In this document: piece after piece, positions 47,034 through 59,370 of the stretch | Position numbering within the stretch: the first letter of the stretch is position 1 | How the letters are laid out: each line of letters begins with the position of its first letter | Origin: Opeltia flavorubescens | Lineage: Eukaryota > Ascomycota > Lecanoromycetes > Teloschistales > Teloschistaceae | DNA length: 64,000 nt | Assembly: GCA_000442125.1 (NCBI GenBank) | Contig: KE546969.1 | Span: forward strand, 1,674,001 to 1,738,000 | Direction: 5' to 3' | Made by a program: the position numbers and the translations under genes | Notes under the pieces: generated by a model | What the model saw: the letters and a program-made list of their open reading frames with translations, nothing else | Database searches by the model: none | What the model was told of the DNA's origin: nothing

Positions 47034-49046
47034 TCACCTGCGGAACTGAGTCCAAGCCTGTCGACCAGAGCTAGGCATAGGGCGGTAGGCCTCTGCAGCT
47101 TTAGGCTTGCGAGCTTCGGCCGGGACCACATAATCATCGTAATGCAAAGGTGGAGGCTCTCGCGGCAACGGAGGTTGTTGATGGAAAGCCACATTTCTAT
47201 AGTCATAGTTCGTAAGCGCTCGTGAATAGCTAAATGGATCAGCATAACGTCCATAATCGTCCGGGCCATAGTAGTCTCTCCGTTGCGGAGATGTAGATCG
47301 TTGTCGCTCTCCACTATGCTGAGCCTGGTTTCCAAAACGGCCACCATAAGATCTACTGTCATGAGAATTCTGAGCACGCGGCTGCATCTGCCCGGACTGT
47401 GTTGCCATGATCTTGATCTGGCCAGGGCGAGCTGGTGCAGATATCTTTGGCCGATAGAAATTAGACATTTCGTCATCACTATCTTCAATAAGGATAGGCT
47501 CCTGCTGCTCCTGCTGAGCCCTTCCTTTGATGCTGAAACCTTTCGTGGCCTTTTCTATTCGGTTCGATGGTGGATAGTAAGTCCAGGAGCTGCTCCCTCT
47601 GGGCTTTTTTGGCTGCCGGGTAGGGCACTCATTGCCCAAATGGCCTTGCCTGCCGCATTCGTAGCATTCGAAGCGGATTTTTCTATCTTGCAGATCACTT
47701 TCCCAGGGTCGCCCGGAAGTACGCCAGTGAAGCTCACAATCTTTTGTGTGATGACCTCCACGCTCGCAAAACTCGCATTTCACTCCTTTAGTCAGAGCTT
47801 TGGACGCACAGGCCGAAGCTGAGTGCCCAGGCTGGCGACACTTAGAACATGTGAGGATCTTAGGGCAATAGAACGTGCTATGAGCCCTCTTTTTATCACA
47901 GCGATCACAATTTATCCAGTCACATTCGGCATTGGTATGACCCTTCTCCATACAGACAAGACAACGAACAGGATCATTGAGATCAACTTCACTCGGCTCT
48001 TTGGTAACATAAAAGTACCGAAGCTGAAGTTCAAGATCTCGCTGATCTAGCTCTGCAAGGATCAGTGGCCGCAGAGGCCGCGACCGGGCGTTTGACGAAG
48101 GGTGACGGTGATTCGAGACGATGTCGATGGGAGCTTTAGAGTTTGCATATTCCATCATCGCGTCGCCGTCTTCGAATGACTCTTGTTCGCCCTTGGAATT
48201 CGGCTCATCCTCAGAAATCGAACCATCGAAGGCTTTTACGCCTTTGTGTCTCTCTTGATCAACGTCTGTTGATGCATCGCGAGAGTCGGTGATTTCGCCG
48301 CTTTCATGCTCATCATCTTCCAGAACATTGACGAGTACGCCGCCTTCGGACTCAGAATCACTGATGCTACCTTCTTCCGAGTCACTTGGTAGTAGAGGTG
48401 ATCGGACCGAGTCTGAATGGTGGTCTTTGAGCATTCTTTCACGTTCAATTCCACCTAAGGTGTCGATTCCTATCTTGTTCGTATCTGTAGAGACGACGTT
48501 TTCATCAGTAGTCTGCTCTGACGCAGATACCTTACCTGAATCACTACTAATAGCATGACCATTCTCAGACTTGGGTGACTTTTCTAGAACCGTGTCCGAA
48601 AATTTATTTTCGGGCCCCTCTCTGGCGATTTGGACTGAGATTTTCCTGCCGCCAAGTAATGTACCGTTAAGCTGCTGGATGGCTTTAGAAACGTCGGAAG
48701 ATCTTGCTAGATTGGCAAAGGAATAGCCGACAGGACGAGAAGTGCGTGGATTCTTGGGTATTCTGATGTCGTCAACTGGATAAGCATCCAAGTGTTCTCT
48801 CAGATCTTCTTCGGTCATACTATAGGGCGCATTGCCTATGTATAAACGACGGTCTTCCACCGGAGATCGATCGATTTGTTTATTGTTTTCTTGCTCTTCA
48901 AATTCCGGTTTGAGCTGTGAGGCGCTATCAGACTTGCGTTCAGGAACATGCTGTGCCACTTCCTGCAAGCCTGCCCTTTGAGCACTACTGGGGCGGTCTC
49001 GAAGTGAGACACGTATCTTGGCTTTTGTTCCTGTATTCCAGTCCAT
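47034..49046 (-). CDS. RRM plus five-zinc-knuckle protein, Air1/2-like
   Basis: A single exon encodes 670 residues. An RRM spans about 66-143, with RNP2 'RLYIGNAP' and an RNP1-like 'RPVGYSFANL'. A long acidic, Ser-rich linker (150-325) follows. Five CCHC knuckles come next: C362-C365-H370-C375, C380-C383-H389-C394, C400-C403-H408-C413, C424-C427-H432-C437 and C461-C464-H469-C474. The order and the lead-in 'LQLRYFYV' with 'DLNDPVRCLVC' resemble Air1/Air2, the zinc-knuckle subunit of the nuclear TRAMP polyadenylation complex. Yeast Air proteins have no RRM and are about 350 residues. The C-terminal tail is Gln/Arg/Tyr-rich and disordered. A TRAMP-like role is inference from the knuckles. Confidence 0.8.
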   Translation of the reverse strand: MDWNTGTKAKIRVSLRDRPSSAQRAGLQEVAQHVPERKSDSASQLKPEFEEQENNKQIDRSPVEDRRLYIGNAPYSMTEEDLREHLDAYPVDDIRIPKNPRTSRPVGYSFANLARSSDVSKAIQQLNGTLLGGRKISVQIAREGPENKFSDTVLEKSPKSENGHAISSDSGKVSASEQTTDENVVSTDTNKIGIDTLGGIERERMLKDHHSDSVRSPLLPSDSEEGSISDSESEGGVLVNVLEDDEHESGEITDSRDASTDVDQERHKGVKAFDGSISEDEPNSKGEQESFEDGDAMMEYANSKAPIDIVSNHRHPSSNARSRPLRPLILAELDQRDLELQLRYFYVTKEPSEVDLNDPVRCLVCMEKGHTNAECDWINCDRCDKKRAHSTFYCPKILTCSKCRQPGHSASACASKALTKGVKCEFCERGGHHTKDCELHWRTSGRPWESDLQDRKIRFECYECGRQGHLGNECPTRQPKKPRGSSSWTYYPPSNRIEKATKGFSIKGRAQQEQQEPILIEDSDDEMSNFYRPKISAPARPGQIKIMATQSGQMQPRAQNSHDSRSYGGRFGNQAQHSGERQRSTSPQRRDYYGPDDYGRYADPFSYSRALTNYDYRNVAFHQQPPLPREPPPLHYDDYVVPAEARKPKAAEAYRPMPSSGRQAWTQFRR

Positions 49047-49825
49047 TGAGGGGAGCTGCTATGAAGACTGATCGGGAGTGAAGCTGGGATATTGAACTGG
49101 ACCTGATCAGAGAGCACTGCAGGTCACAACTTGTTCTTGCCTCTGATTGAACAAGATGAAATTCATCGCTTCGTCACTACCATATCATTGCGAACGCGAC
49201 TGCCAAATTTGAACATGACAGAATTTTGATGCAGGTGCGGAAGATTCTGATGACGACGACGTGCCAGGGTCCAAGCTTCCTTCCCGAGCTAGGATCAATT
49301 CATTGGTCTATTAATTCTCCCTCCGCTTTCTCCGAAGGACATCATTCAACTGCTTTGTCTACAGAACACTCATACTGCGTGCACATTATTCATTTACTGC
49401 ATTTCCTTTATTGCTATTTGGTACGTTGCGAGAACTACCAACACTCTTTACATTCCCAGTACAGCTGGCTTGTGCAGCCCCAAGGAGCACTAAATAAAAG
49501 TCCGGTACGCCGTTGAGTATTACTGAGCCGTTCTTTTCCAGGTACGTTCCCGTCATACCGTTATACAAATGCCTTCATGTCATCACCAATAGGAGGAATC
49601 ATCAATCGTTTCCCCAAGGGTCTCTCGAAGCACCTCTGCCCTTCACCAGTTTCTCCTAGAACATCACAGGAGTTCTACTAACACTTGAACAGCTATCAAT
49701 CTACTTCCCAATATCCTGTGTCTTGAGCCAACACCGCCAAGCTGTCGTCACTCCTTGTCCCGCGTACCCTTGCTTTTGCAACAAATACAAGGCCACCAGC
49801 TCGATCACCCTCACAGAGAAGAAGG
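49047..49825. promoter_or_regulatory. Divergent intergenic region, Air-like and ORM genes
   Basis: Between divergent starts at 49046 and 49826. No ORF or RNA gene recognised. Confidence 0.4.
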
Positions 49826-50576
49826 ATGAACGACGGAAGCAAAAAGTCGAGGAGGAGACGCTCGAGCAGCTTGTTGTACCAGGAACCACAGGAGTCTATG
49901 GAGCACTTGAGTGATCAGGCAGCAATTCCCAATCTGAATGCCAATTGGGTGAATGGAAAGGGTACGTTACTCTCAAGGAGTCCTTCAAGTAAATCCTTCA
50001 GGCCTCGGACAGCCTCCAATCTGAATGCTGGTGGAATAAATATGTTCCAATTCCGGAAGTACCTCAACTTGACTATTTTGGCTGACATCTTTGATTTATG
50101 CAGGTGCCTGGGCAGTCCACATAGTCCTCATCGTTGCCCTTAAGATACTCTTCACCATCATTCCCGGCATTCCAAGGCAAACCTCATGGACCCTCACGAA
50201 CATTACCTATATGTTCGGATCCTACCTTATGTTTCACTGGGTACAAGGTATACCATTCGAATTCAACGCTGGAGCCTACGACAACCTCAATATGTGGGAA
50301 CAGATGGATAACGGCGATCAATTCACTCCTACCAAGAAATTCCTCTTGGCAGTGCCCATCTGCCTCTTCCTGGCGAGCACACATTACACACACTATGATT
50401 TGACATATTTCACTATTAACGTACTGGCTTTGCTGGGCGTCATAATACCAAAGCTACCTGTGGTAAGTTATGCTCGCTTGATGACCCAACAAGATCCGTG
50501 AGCCATTGCTAATAACGGTATCTAGAGCCATCGTTTGAGGGTCAGTTTCCTTTCTGGGCATCCAGACGACAGATGA
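49826..50576 (+). CDS. ORM1: ORM-family regulator of sphingolipid synthesis
   Basis: Exons are 49826-49961, 50104-50462 and 50526-50576 (181 residues). A Ser/Arg-rich N-terminus ('SKKSRRRRSSSLLYQEPQ') carries candidate sites for Ypk-type phosphorylation. The ORMDL core follows: 'NANWVNGKG', 'AWAVHIVLIVALKILFTIIP', 'SWTLTNITYMFGSYLMFHWV' and 'GIPFEFNAGAYDNLNMWEQMD'. 'LLAVPICLFLASTHYTHYDL' and 'NVLALLGVIIPKLPV' follow. ORM proteins sit in the ER membrane, bind serine palmitoyltransferase and hold it back until phosphorylated. The short last exon ('SHRLRVSFLSG') fits the family tail. There is one ORM here; whether a second paralogue exists elsewhere is unknown. Confidence 0.93.
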
Positions 50577-51233
50577 TACCCTCATGGGCGATAGCACTGT
50601 ATTATTTCCTTTTTTTGTCTGCACTGACAGACTTTGTCCGGCGCTGGGTCGGAAAAAAGGGTTTCATCAGGGTAGCTAGATATTTCTAGATACAGCCCAA
50701 TGCTGTTTTGATCTGATTGTTCTTGTTCCTTCCATGTGATGCTGCGAATGATTGGCTCCCGGTCCGAAGTCCCTTTTCAACAGGAGTTTTAACAAACAGA
50801 TGTAGATGGGCAACATTAAAGCTTTCACAACAGAGACAACGTTCTTACCGTGATACCATACATTTGGATCCAGTGCGTTGTCATCTATTCCATTGATCGA
50901 CCTATATACAGCTCTTTTCAGCACTTCACATTCCCACGTCTATCATCATCATCGAGCGCTACAACAGAAAAGCCTATCGAATACAAATCTTCCGCCCCTT
51001 TTCGACTACGAACAGCGTAGCACAGATATCCTTCCTTGTATCGTACCATTGAACATTGAACACACATGTGACGTGACACTATCCGTAGTCATGACACACC
51101 ACAACATTCATCGTTACAAAGCCAAATCTTGTTTCATGTTTTTCTCATCCAAGCTCCCCTGCTCTTCTCTCTTCTCCTCCCCACATCACCAACAAGAAGA
51201 TAAACAACACCCCCTTCCCTCTCCTCTCCTCAT
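50577..51233. other. Convergent 3' region
   Basis: 3' ends of the ORM gene (plus) and the 1407-residue protein gene (minus). Pyrimidine-rich near 51150-51230 and otherwise featureless. Confidence 0.4.
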
Positions 51234-54200
51234 CTACCGTCCCGCCTTCCTCCTCCCCTTCAACCTCCCCCACACACCCCCTCCTTTTTCCTTCTCTTCC
51301 ACTCCATCCCTCCTCGCATTACTCCCAGCCCCATTCGAGTTACCACGAAACAACTCCTCAGGAACCTGCGTCGGGGGCTCTGAATTCTTCAAAAAATCCG
51401 CAAGATCCCCCGTTCCCCTTGGTGATTCCCGCTCTGAGCGGGCGATACCCGGGGGTTTAACGGGGATGCGTTTGTTAGTACCAACCCCCGCAGCCCCCGA
51501 TGTGTTGGAAGGGAAGTCCCGGTGAGGAGGAGTTTGGAATTGGTTTGTTAGTGTTGGAGGAGGGGGGCGGATGTTAGGGTTGTTGCTTGTTATTATTGTG
51601 GTGGGGTTTGTGGAGGAGGGGAGGGGGTAGTTTGTCATTAGATGGGGGGATGTGTCCCGAGTGTCGAGGGGGGGGAGTTGTGGTGCTGTTTGTGAGGGTT
51701 TATGCGAAGGGGGATTATTGACCAATGCTCGTCCACGTTGTTGGGATTGGAGTTGTGAGTGTAAGGTCTGGGCTTGCTGTGCTGCGGAGCGGGCACTTGC
51801 TGTTACGGCTGGTTGCTGTGGGGGCTTATTCCTCCCCACGACGGGACTATTATTATTATTGTTCAGACTTCCGGATGTGGACGTCGGTGAAGGGAGATCG
51901 TCGAATGCAGATGGGATCCTAAACCCTGTGTCGTCGGCTGGAGGGGGCGTACTGCTCAGAAAGTCGAGGAGGGATTCTCCACCTCTATCTCGATGATGAT
52001 GGGGGGGCTTTGGTGTTCCGCCTTCATTCTCGTTCTCACTGTCGGTGTCAATGGCGTAGGGGTCTTTCACGCGTCGCTGTTTCCGAGCCGGTCCGCCGTC
52101 GAGATGCGGGATTGGTTTTGATGAAGATGGGGATCGGGAGCCTGCTGTATGTGCTGGTCCGCGTGGACTATCCAATAGCCCGGTTCGGGAGTTTGTGGAT
52201 CGGATGGATTTATCGGCCGCGAAGGAGCTGTCTTGAGTGCTTGCTAGGGAACTTCGGGTGTTATCTGAAGCTCGGAAGCGGAGATTGCTGGATGCGTGTG
52301 GGTTTTGAGGCACGACGGATGCTACGGGGCCGGGCATTGGGCGCCTTTCGATACCTATTCGGTCTTCGGCTGGACCTTGTTTGAGGAAGTCGAGGAGATC
52401 TTCGTTGTGGGTTGGTTCGTAGGTTGCTCCACGGGCTTCGAGTTTTGAGGTCCGTCTCGGAGGTGGGCTGGACACGACAGGCGGTGGTGATTTCGATAGA
52501 CTAGGGTTTGGTTTTGTGATCTTCTTTGAGGTCGATGTTGCGGAACTTGACCTCTGACCAGTGACCAGAGATTTATTAGGCCTCTGCTTGACGGGAGACG
52601 GTGAGGCCGCACCATCTCTTTGGCTAATAGCTCCAGGCCTTTCTTCCGGCCCAGTAGACCTGATGAAGTCCGCAAAATCTCGAGTATTCTCTGAGGCTAA
52701 CTGAGCATCACGAGGTGCTCCGTGAGCGGATCTTGATGTTGTAGGTCTCGATCGCTGTNCCGGCGTCTTTGGCTTCTCCAGGGCAGGGGCAGAGGTCGGC
52801 ATGGGTGCTGGCTTAGAATTGTTGGACCGCAACCCGTCAAGACCCTTGAGCGACACTATTGAACGAGCAGTTGTCGGACGATTGCTCTCCGCTGGTGGTG
52901 GCCCGGAAGTCCGAATGAAATCAGCAAGCTCTGCGGTACCACTCCTACTGCGTGAATATGACGGAGAATCGGGCGACTGGCACTATTAGCCAATAATCAA
53001 GAGATTTTGGATACATAACTTACATCTGTCTCTCGCACACTTTGTGGAGTCAGCGTATATTGTATGGTTTCATCACTTTTGATCAACTGCTCGAAGCTAC
53101 GTTGCGTTTCGTCGTTCTTTGGCGTCCTTACAATACTTGCGCTTCCATCAGATGACGTTCTCGAGACTGCGAATTGTCTAGTATTATCGCTTGACTCTCT
53201 GCCACCGAGGCTCTTCGCTTTGGCAGCTTTTTGAGAACTGATTGAACCTGAAGTATGTAATGGTCGAATATCGCGGCTGCTGCTTGTCGAAGTTCGCCCT
53301 ACTGGCGAGTCGAGAGCACTACTGGAGGACTGCGATACTCGCTGGACTGTCGCTCTCTCTACGCCTGTGCTCACAGGAGGTAGCTGCTTCCGAATATCTG
53401 ATACCTTCGCCCCAGGCTTGATTTGAGCAAAGGTAGGTGAATGGTTGGTAGCACCGTCAGGATATGGTCGAATTGCCGCTCCATACCTCGCAGAACCGTA
53501 GTCTCCATCAGAAGACGATCCCCCGTCAACTTGATCATACTTAGCATAGGAGGTTGGACCTCTAAGCTCAGCTATTGTGTTTCTATATTCTTGGTCATCA
53601 GATCGTGTGGCTTCATCATCACTCGGTTGCAAACTAGTGTCCTCATGAGTAAGAGCTTGAGGTGTCGTTTCGACAATTGCGGTTTCACGATTCTCAAGGG
53701 ATGCATTCCTGGCTGTGTACCCTTGCGTCTGCTTTGAATTGTAACCATTTTCGACTTGAGATAGCAAATTATCAATACGGCTTGACATTGTAGACGAAGC
53801 ACTGTCCTTGTCCGGCTCTTGCAGGGATACTTGCTGCTTGTCATCAAAGCTTTTCTCGTTTGGTTCAGATCTTAAATGTGCTTGCTGGGTATCTAGAGGC
53901 ATTTCTTCACTGTATCCGTTCATAGACATCATCCGCTCGTCGACGCCAGGTTGTGAACCTTGGGTGTCCACGCTAGGCGTTGTCTCATCTCCACGGCCTT
54001 TGATTGCNCTTGTTTCTCGCATTATTGCTCCGTCATACATAGTGGTAACGCCGGAAGGACTAGCATCATGACGAAAATACCCATTGGCACTATCTGGAGG
54101 TGTGATAGGGTATGAGCTATCTTTAAACGTTGGAGAGAAGGCAGGCTGAGGAGATAGATAGTCTCTCGATGCGAGATGAGGTAGAGACGACGATCGATGA

Positions 54201-55504
54201 TGTTCTGACAGCCCTGGTCTGCTATTGGATGCTCTGTCTTTTGAGCCTCCATTCAGCTGTTCTGTACTCGGACCAGAATTAGAAGGCATCATCATGCTCG
54301 TTGGCCTGTCGTTGAGTTCCCGGTGCGAATCCCATGTTCGAACTTCATTTCCTTCAAAGTCTTTCACATCATCTACTGCTGCAGGCAAAGGAGTAGCCGC
54401 AGCCTCAAATACTTTTTCGCGGTCCTCGGCGGTAGACGGCCTTCGAAAAGTACCGGGGCCCAAAGCATGCTCTCCAGCTTCTCCAAAACTAGCATTGCGA
54501 CTTCTTGATTCACTCGTTGACAGTGAGCTTCCCGATCGAAGCAGTAAGTCGCGGGAGGACGGTCTTTGACTCGTGATGCTTGGAGACCTAACCTTCTTTT
54601 TCCAAGATCTCCACAGTCGGCCGAACGTTGTGCTGACAGCCAGCTTTTCCACGTCGACAACCTCGACAGTTGGCCGTGGGCCATCGATCGCATTTGATGA
54701 TGTATACTTCTCCTGCCGGCGCCGGGTCTCGAAGCGGGTGTATGCGGCTTTTCCAGCAACCAGTAGGACTTGTTCACCAATGAATTCCAGGATTGCCGTC
54801 AAAAAGATCGCAACGGTAGGTGAGACTGCGCCCAAATCGCGAGACAGCCGGTTTCGACCTCCATCGACTTTACTGTGTAGGTTTTCCCGTTCGATCCACA
54901 TTTCTTCGTCTGATTCCTCCAGATCACCCAAATGGGTGTAGACCATACACCTAAGGCGAGTCCTCTGCCAGATCAGGTTGAGATCCCAGTCTCCTCTTAA
55001 TCCTACACCATGGTGGAGGGCTGAGAGCTCCTCGTCATCTTCACCGCCACCCATTTCCTGTAGCTCCTCATCCGCACTTGCGATGGCGTCTTTAGCCAGT
55101 CGGGGTTTCAAGACTTCGGCGACTGATGGCCGCAGTGATGCGATTGACGTTGAGCGAGAGCTAGCGAGGAAGCTGTAAAGAAGTTGATCGAGGAAGGCGT
55201 TGACGAGACATAGAGCGGCCGGTGTTACCAGGGCATTTAATGGCTCCTGTCCATCATATTCTTCCTCTTCGATTGCCGATTCATGGTCGCCAGTCACGAT
55301 CTGAGATGCAGCGATAGGCGCGATGTAGGCTGGATCCGGTCTGACGGTCGGAGGGAAAGGAAGCGGAGCCACCGATAGGGATGCTCTGTCGCTCGAAATG
55401 CTGGAGCTCCTCTGCGATCGAAGTGGTGGACGGTCCAGCCCGCTTGGTCGAGTAGGTTGTTGCATCCTTCTCAATGTTGAACCTCCTCCTTGGGTTCTGC
55501 TCAA
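51234..55504 (-). CDS. Large fungal protein with repeated LxDFL-type motif
   Basis: Exons are 53024-55504 and 51234-52976 on minus, joined by a 47-nt intron (52977-53023), giving 1407 residues. I do not recognise the family. The N-terminal part (about 85-300) looks folded and conserved: 'LVTPAALCLVNAFLDQLLYSFL', 'SLRPSVAEVLKPRLAKDAI', 'ADEELQE', and a hydrophobic 'TVAIFLTAILEFIGEQVLLVAG'. The rest is Ser-rich and disordered. In the C-terminal 570 residues a short motif recurs five times: 'ELADFIRTSGPP' (about 843), 'FADFIRSTGPEE' (928), 'DLLDFLKQGPAE' (1020), 'SLLDFLSSTPPP' (1162) and 'DLADFLKNSEPP' (1351). It ends in a basic tail ('WGRLKGRRKAGR'). Scaffold function is inference. Ns lie at 52759 and 54008. 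Confidence 0.75.
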
Positions 55505-56320
55505 TTTCTGGTTTTTCCTACGTCGGTTTCATTCCATTGCGTGGAGTCCACAAGGTACCGGCGCAACCCTATTGGACGGACGGCGTGAAATATATAATAT
55601 TTTGAACAAAAGGTATTGGTCGCAAAGTGAGCGTTGACAAATACAGTATACGTGATTTGTACAACCCTAGAAATCGTACACAGTAAAACGGTCAAACGGT
55701 GTTGAGCGAGGGTGAAGTGAGTAACATGCAGGACGGGTGAGGCGACCGAGCTGCAGATGAATGACGGATGCAAAGGATCACTTGTGGTGTCGCAAGAAAC
55801 GGACTTCGGGAGGGCTAATCTGGAGTGGTGTAGGTACAGGCTCTCCCCCTGTAGTACTGATGCTCATGAAACACTGCTGATCTGGAGAAGCTCAAGGCGA
55901 TAGTGATACAAAATAGCAAGTAATTACGCCCACCAGTGTATTGATCCACTGTCAAATACAATGGCATGTCACACAAACTTCAATTGCCAGAACAGTGCCA
56001 TGCTCTTCTAGCAGTTCCTCTGCATTTGTCAGGATTCAGGGGCAGGGGCAGTTAATCTCTTCCCGCATGCAAGTCATGAGAACGACTTGGTGGCTGACCG
56101 TTCGATATTCCTAACCCGCTCCAGCCGAAAAATCCCCTAGCGAGTCGCGAAAGTCGGAGCTAGTCAAGTGTTGTGTCGCATATATGATAGGAACTAGTTT
56201 GATGGGATTTTGAATTGCTTCAAATACCCATCTGACAAGGAATACGGAGTCTGTAGCTTGATTGATAGTCTAGGCAAACAGTAAGTGCGCTCTCACTACA
56301 AGCTAGTGAGTCTATCAAAT
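55505..56320. other. Intergenic, nothing recognised
   Basis: Upstream region of the 1407-residue protein gene and 3' region of the transporter gene. No feature seen. Confidence 0.4.
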
Positions 56321-58158
56321 CTATGATCTACGGGACCACCACAGCCGACCGAATCCTCGCTCCTGTAATTCACGCCTCGCAGCTCCATCGACAATAATGC
56401 CATATCCCTCGCTCGTAGAGCTGCCGCTACTGGCTTGCTTGGCATTGGGACCATTACCGACATAGCGAAGAAGTAGGGTCATGACAATAGAGCTGAGGAT
56501 TGATAGACAGAGAATCCCAACCATGACCAATGTACTTTTCCGGTACTGCTTCCGTCCTTTCTTCGCATCAGTCGGCCATCCCTCGAAAAGGGCGTACGTT
56601 GTCAATATGGATCCAAGATTGCCCAATCCGGATACGAGAGCTGAAGCAGCTGCGACGCCCACCTCGCCGTGCCGTGGCTGAAATATCTCGTTTGTCCATG
56701 TCATCGTAATAGGGACGGTAGGCCCAAGGCCAAAGCCGACGAGCAGAAGTCCACCATACCGTGGCCACGGGTGGGCAATGCTACCGGCATATGTGGTCAT
56801 AAGCAACCCTATGATTTGAATACAGACAGGGATACTGAAGAAAAGGGCACGATGACGGTGAAATCTGTCTGAGAAGGGTGTCACGAGAAGGATTGCAATC
56901 AGATCCATCTAGCGAATCTCGTCAGCGCTGTTTCTTCCTCCATTGATTATTCGACTTACGATCCAAATCGGAGCCGAAAGTAGACTGAGCTCTATCCCTG
57001 TCAAGCTGGCGTTTGTCGATCNAATGATGACGGTAGAATAGTTTTGGACCCCTATGCCAACGCCGACAACACCAAAGTACATTACGAACAGTGGCCATAC
57101 TCGCCAGTCGGTCACCACGTGCCACAGATCTTTCCAGGTCCATTGACGACGCCGATACACGCGCGTCAAATCTTCGTAATGGATTTGGGCGTCTTCGCCG
57201 GTCAGAGCAGGTCGGCTTTGCGGAAGCCATTTTTCCCATCCAGTACGGTTCAATGTCTCCCCAGGCGGAAGAGGTCGATCTGGAAGCCAACAAAGGAGAC
57301 CGATACCGACACAGATGGCCACGAGACCATAGAGCAGGAACATCCATTGGAAGCCAACCAGACCTTGATCCCCGTCCATCTTTTGAAACCCTGCGGAAAC
57401 CAGGCCCACAACTGCAGCTGATACCTGAGCTGCGGTGAAATATTGTCCGATTCTTTTTCCGGTCCGCGACGGGGGATAGAACAAGGTGAGATAATAGGCC
57501 ATCCCAGGCCACATGCCAGCGATTACCACGCCGAGCAGCAGACGAAGAAGACTGGACCATGGCATCAGCAATGGCCAACGACCATGTGGAATAATCTCAC
57601 TAGAAGCTCCAGGCAGCCTTCATCGCAGCCATACAGCTGCCAATGATGCCAACTGCGATAACAATCCTGCTCATCCATATGCGAGGACTAAGTCTTGTCA
57701 TGACGAGGTTGGAAGGGAGGTCGAAGATCACATAGCAGACGTAGAAGAGAGCGAGACCGGTTGATATCTGCTTGGGTGTCAAGTTGAGTACATGTGACAG
57801 ATCATGCTTCGAAGATATATTCATCGTCTGCGACAAGGCGACGTTGGAACGGATAGCTGAACATAGGAAGTACAAAGTCCAGAATGCTTATTGAGATCAG
57901 TCGCCGACTTTGTCCTACCCCGTGCTGCGTGAGAGACCGTACCTGGTATGATGCGAAGGTCTAGCTTCCTAAACAATTGTCAGAATGTCGCTGGCGATAT
58001 AACGGTTCAGCGACTTGGGGCGAGTACCTGTAGACCTTTTCAATCCGCTGGATATCGACTGCTCCGAGAGCCATCTCGCCGTCTCGATCAAATTCATGGC
58101 TGCTATCCCCAATTTGAGTGTGCGAAGCTGGCCCTTCATGGACCACTTCCTTCTCCAT
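56321..58158 (-). CDS. MFS transporter, allantoate permease (Dal5)-like ACS family
   Basis: Five exons on minus, 58028-58158, 57943-57968, 57601-57886, 56960-57551 and 56321-56908, give 540 residues with all phases fitting. Twelve-helix major facilitator features are visible: 'KLDLRIIPAFWTLYFLCSAIR', 'SNVALSQ', 'GLALFYVCYVIFDLPSNL' and 'LLRLLLGVVIAGMWPGMAYY'. 'TLFYPPSRTGKRIGQYF', 'WVFPLFVMYF'-like 'WRVWPLFVMYF', and the second-half 'DLIAILLVTPFSDRFHRHR' follow. This pattern is typical of the anion:cation symporter family, which takes up allantoate, nicotinate, biotin or similar carboxylates at the plasma membrane. The substrate is unknown. An upstream in-frame ATG at 58212 is possible. An N at 57022 leaves one residue undefined. 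Confidence 0.88.
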
Positions 58159-58674
58159 CTGCGGAAGCCTCTCGGAGCTGATAGAGAGCAGAATTAAGCT
58201 CGCTCTGGTCAAAGGTTACAAGAGAATAGAATCGGAGCCTCGAAGCGTTGAGACCGAAACACCGCTGTGCTCGGAAGAAGTGGTCGTCCCCCGTCCACAA
58301 TGATATTAGGGGCTGCTTTGGCCGAAGCTTTTGATGCGCCGAGAAAGCCATTGTGCAAATTTTCTGCTGCTACAGCTGCACAATGCGTTGAATTGGTGGG
58401 GGTGAACTAGTACTTCGTAAGATTAAGGCCATCACGGTGAAGAATAATCCCTGTCGCGGGGTAGCTTTTTGTCTTTGCCCCGCTGCGATTTCGGCCTGGC
58501 GAACCGAGACCACTTCAAATCAATCGGTCAAACAACAAGAGAAGTATATAATCAGTTTTTGAGAATAATTATGTCTTCTGAGATACTCAAGACAATCCAT
58601 CGAATACATATGATTCGATTGAACCGAGTCGCCAAGTCATCATTGAGATATAGCAGCACTACATACTTCCATCA
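58159..58674. other. Intergenic, nothing recognised
   Basis: Promoter side of the transporter gene and 3' region of the next minus-strand gene. No feature seen. Confidence 0.4.
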
Positions 58675-59370
58675 CTATGTCTTCCTCTTCGTCAAATAGA
58701 AATAAAACGTTTTATCCGGCTCCATATATTTCGGACAATCCATCGCTCCTACTACGGTCTCCTCGTTCAGATACCGGAAATGATCAATGACGGGTATTTT
58801 ATCATAGATCATCGCCGTGGAAGTCACGCCTCGGAAGACCATTTCACGGAGCTATCAATCATTTTCTTGTGTTAGCTTCTTCTGCTTGGAAAATCAAAGA
58901 CCAGAGAACGAGGAGGAAGAAAACTTCTGTTGAACAACAACCTCCTCTCTGCTTTTCCCCCTCCCTTATTCCGCTCCCTCCCCCTCCCTCTCCTAACAAA
59001 AAAACCCCTCAATCACGAAAAAGAAAGAAAGAACACTTACGCTCGCACCCCCCCACTCCTCCCCCCTAACCCTCTCCCCTTCCTCCCCAAACACAATAAT
59101 CGGATCCACATCATCCACCCCCTTGAAGTCCTTCCCCGCCCACCTCGTCTTCTTCAACTCCGCATACCCACCATGTCCCGTATCGAACCCTCCCCCTTCC
59201 CAAGATCCGAAGAGAAATTCCCTTGAAGGCAAAGGTTTTAAAGCGTTGTAGAGTTTTTCGATCTTGGCTTCGGGGAGGGGAGAGGGGTTTTGGATGAGGT
59301 GGAGGATTTGTTGTTCTACTGTAGTGGAGGCGGTGGCCGTTTGGGTTTGGGTTGTTGTGGTGGTACTCAT
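58675..59370 (-). CDS. GXWXG / DUF4334 domain protein
   Basis: Two exons, 59041-59370 and 58675-58851, give 168 residues with both phases 0. The first exon holds the GXWXG domain: 'LFGSWEGGGFDTGH' with 'LKKTRWAGKDFKGVDDVDPI'. The second exon has the DUF4334 hallmark 'LREMVFRGVTSTAMIYDKIP', 'VIDHFRYLNEETVVGAMD'. The family is widespread in bacteria and fungi and has no established reaction. The N-terminus is a Thr/Gln-rich low-complexity run. The intron is 189 nt and C-rich, longer than others here. Confidence 0.85.
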
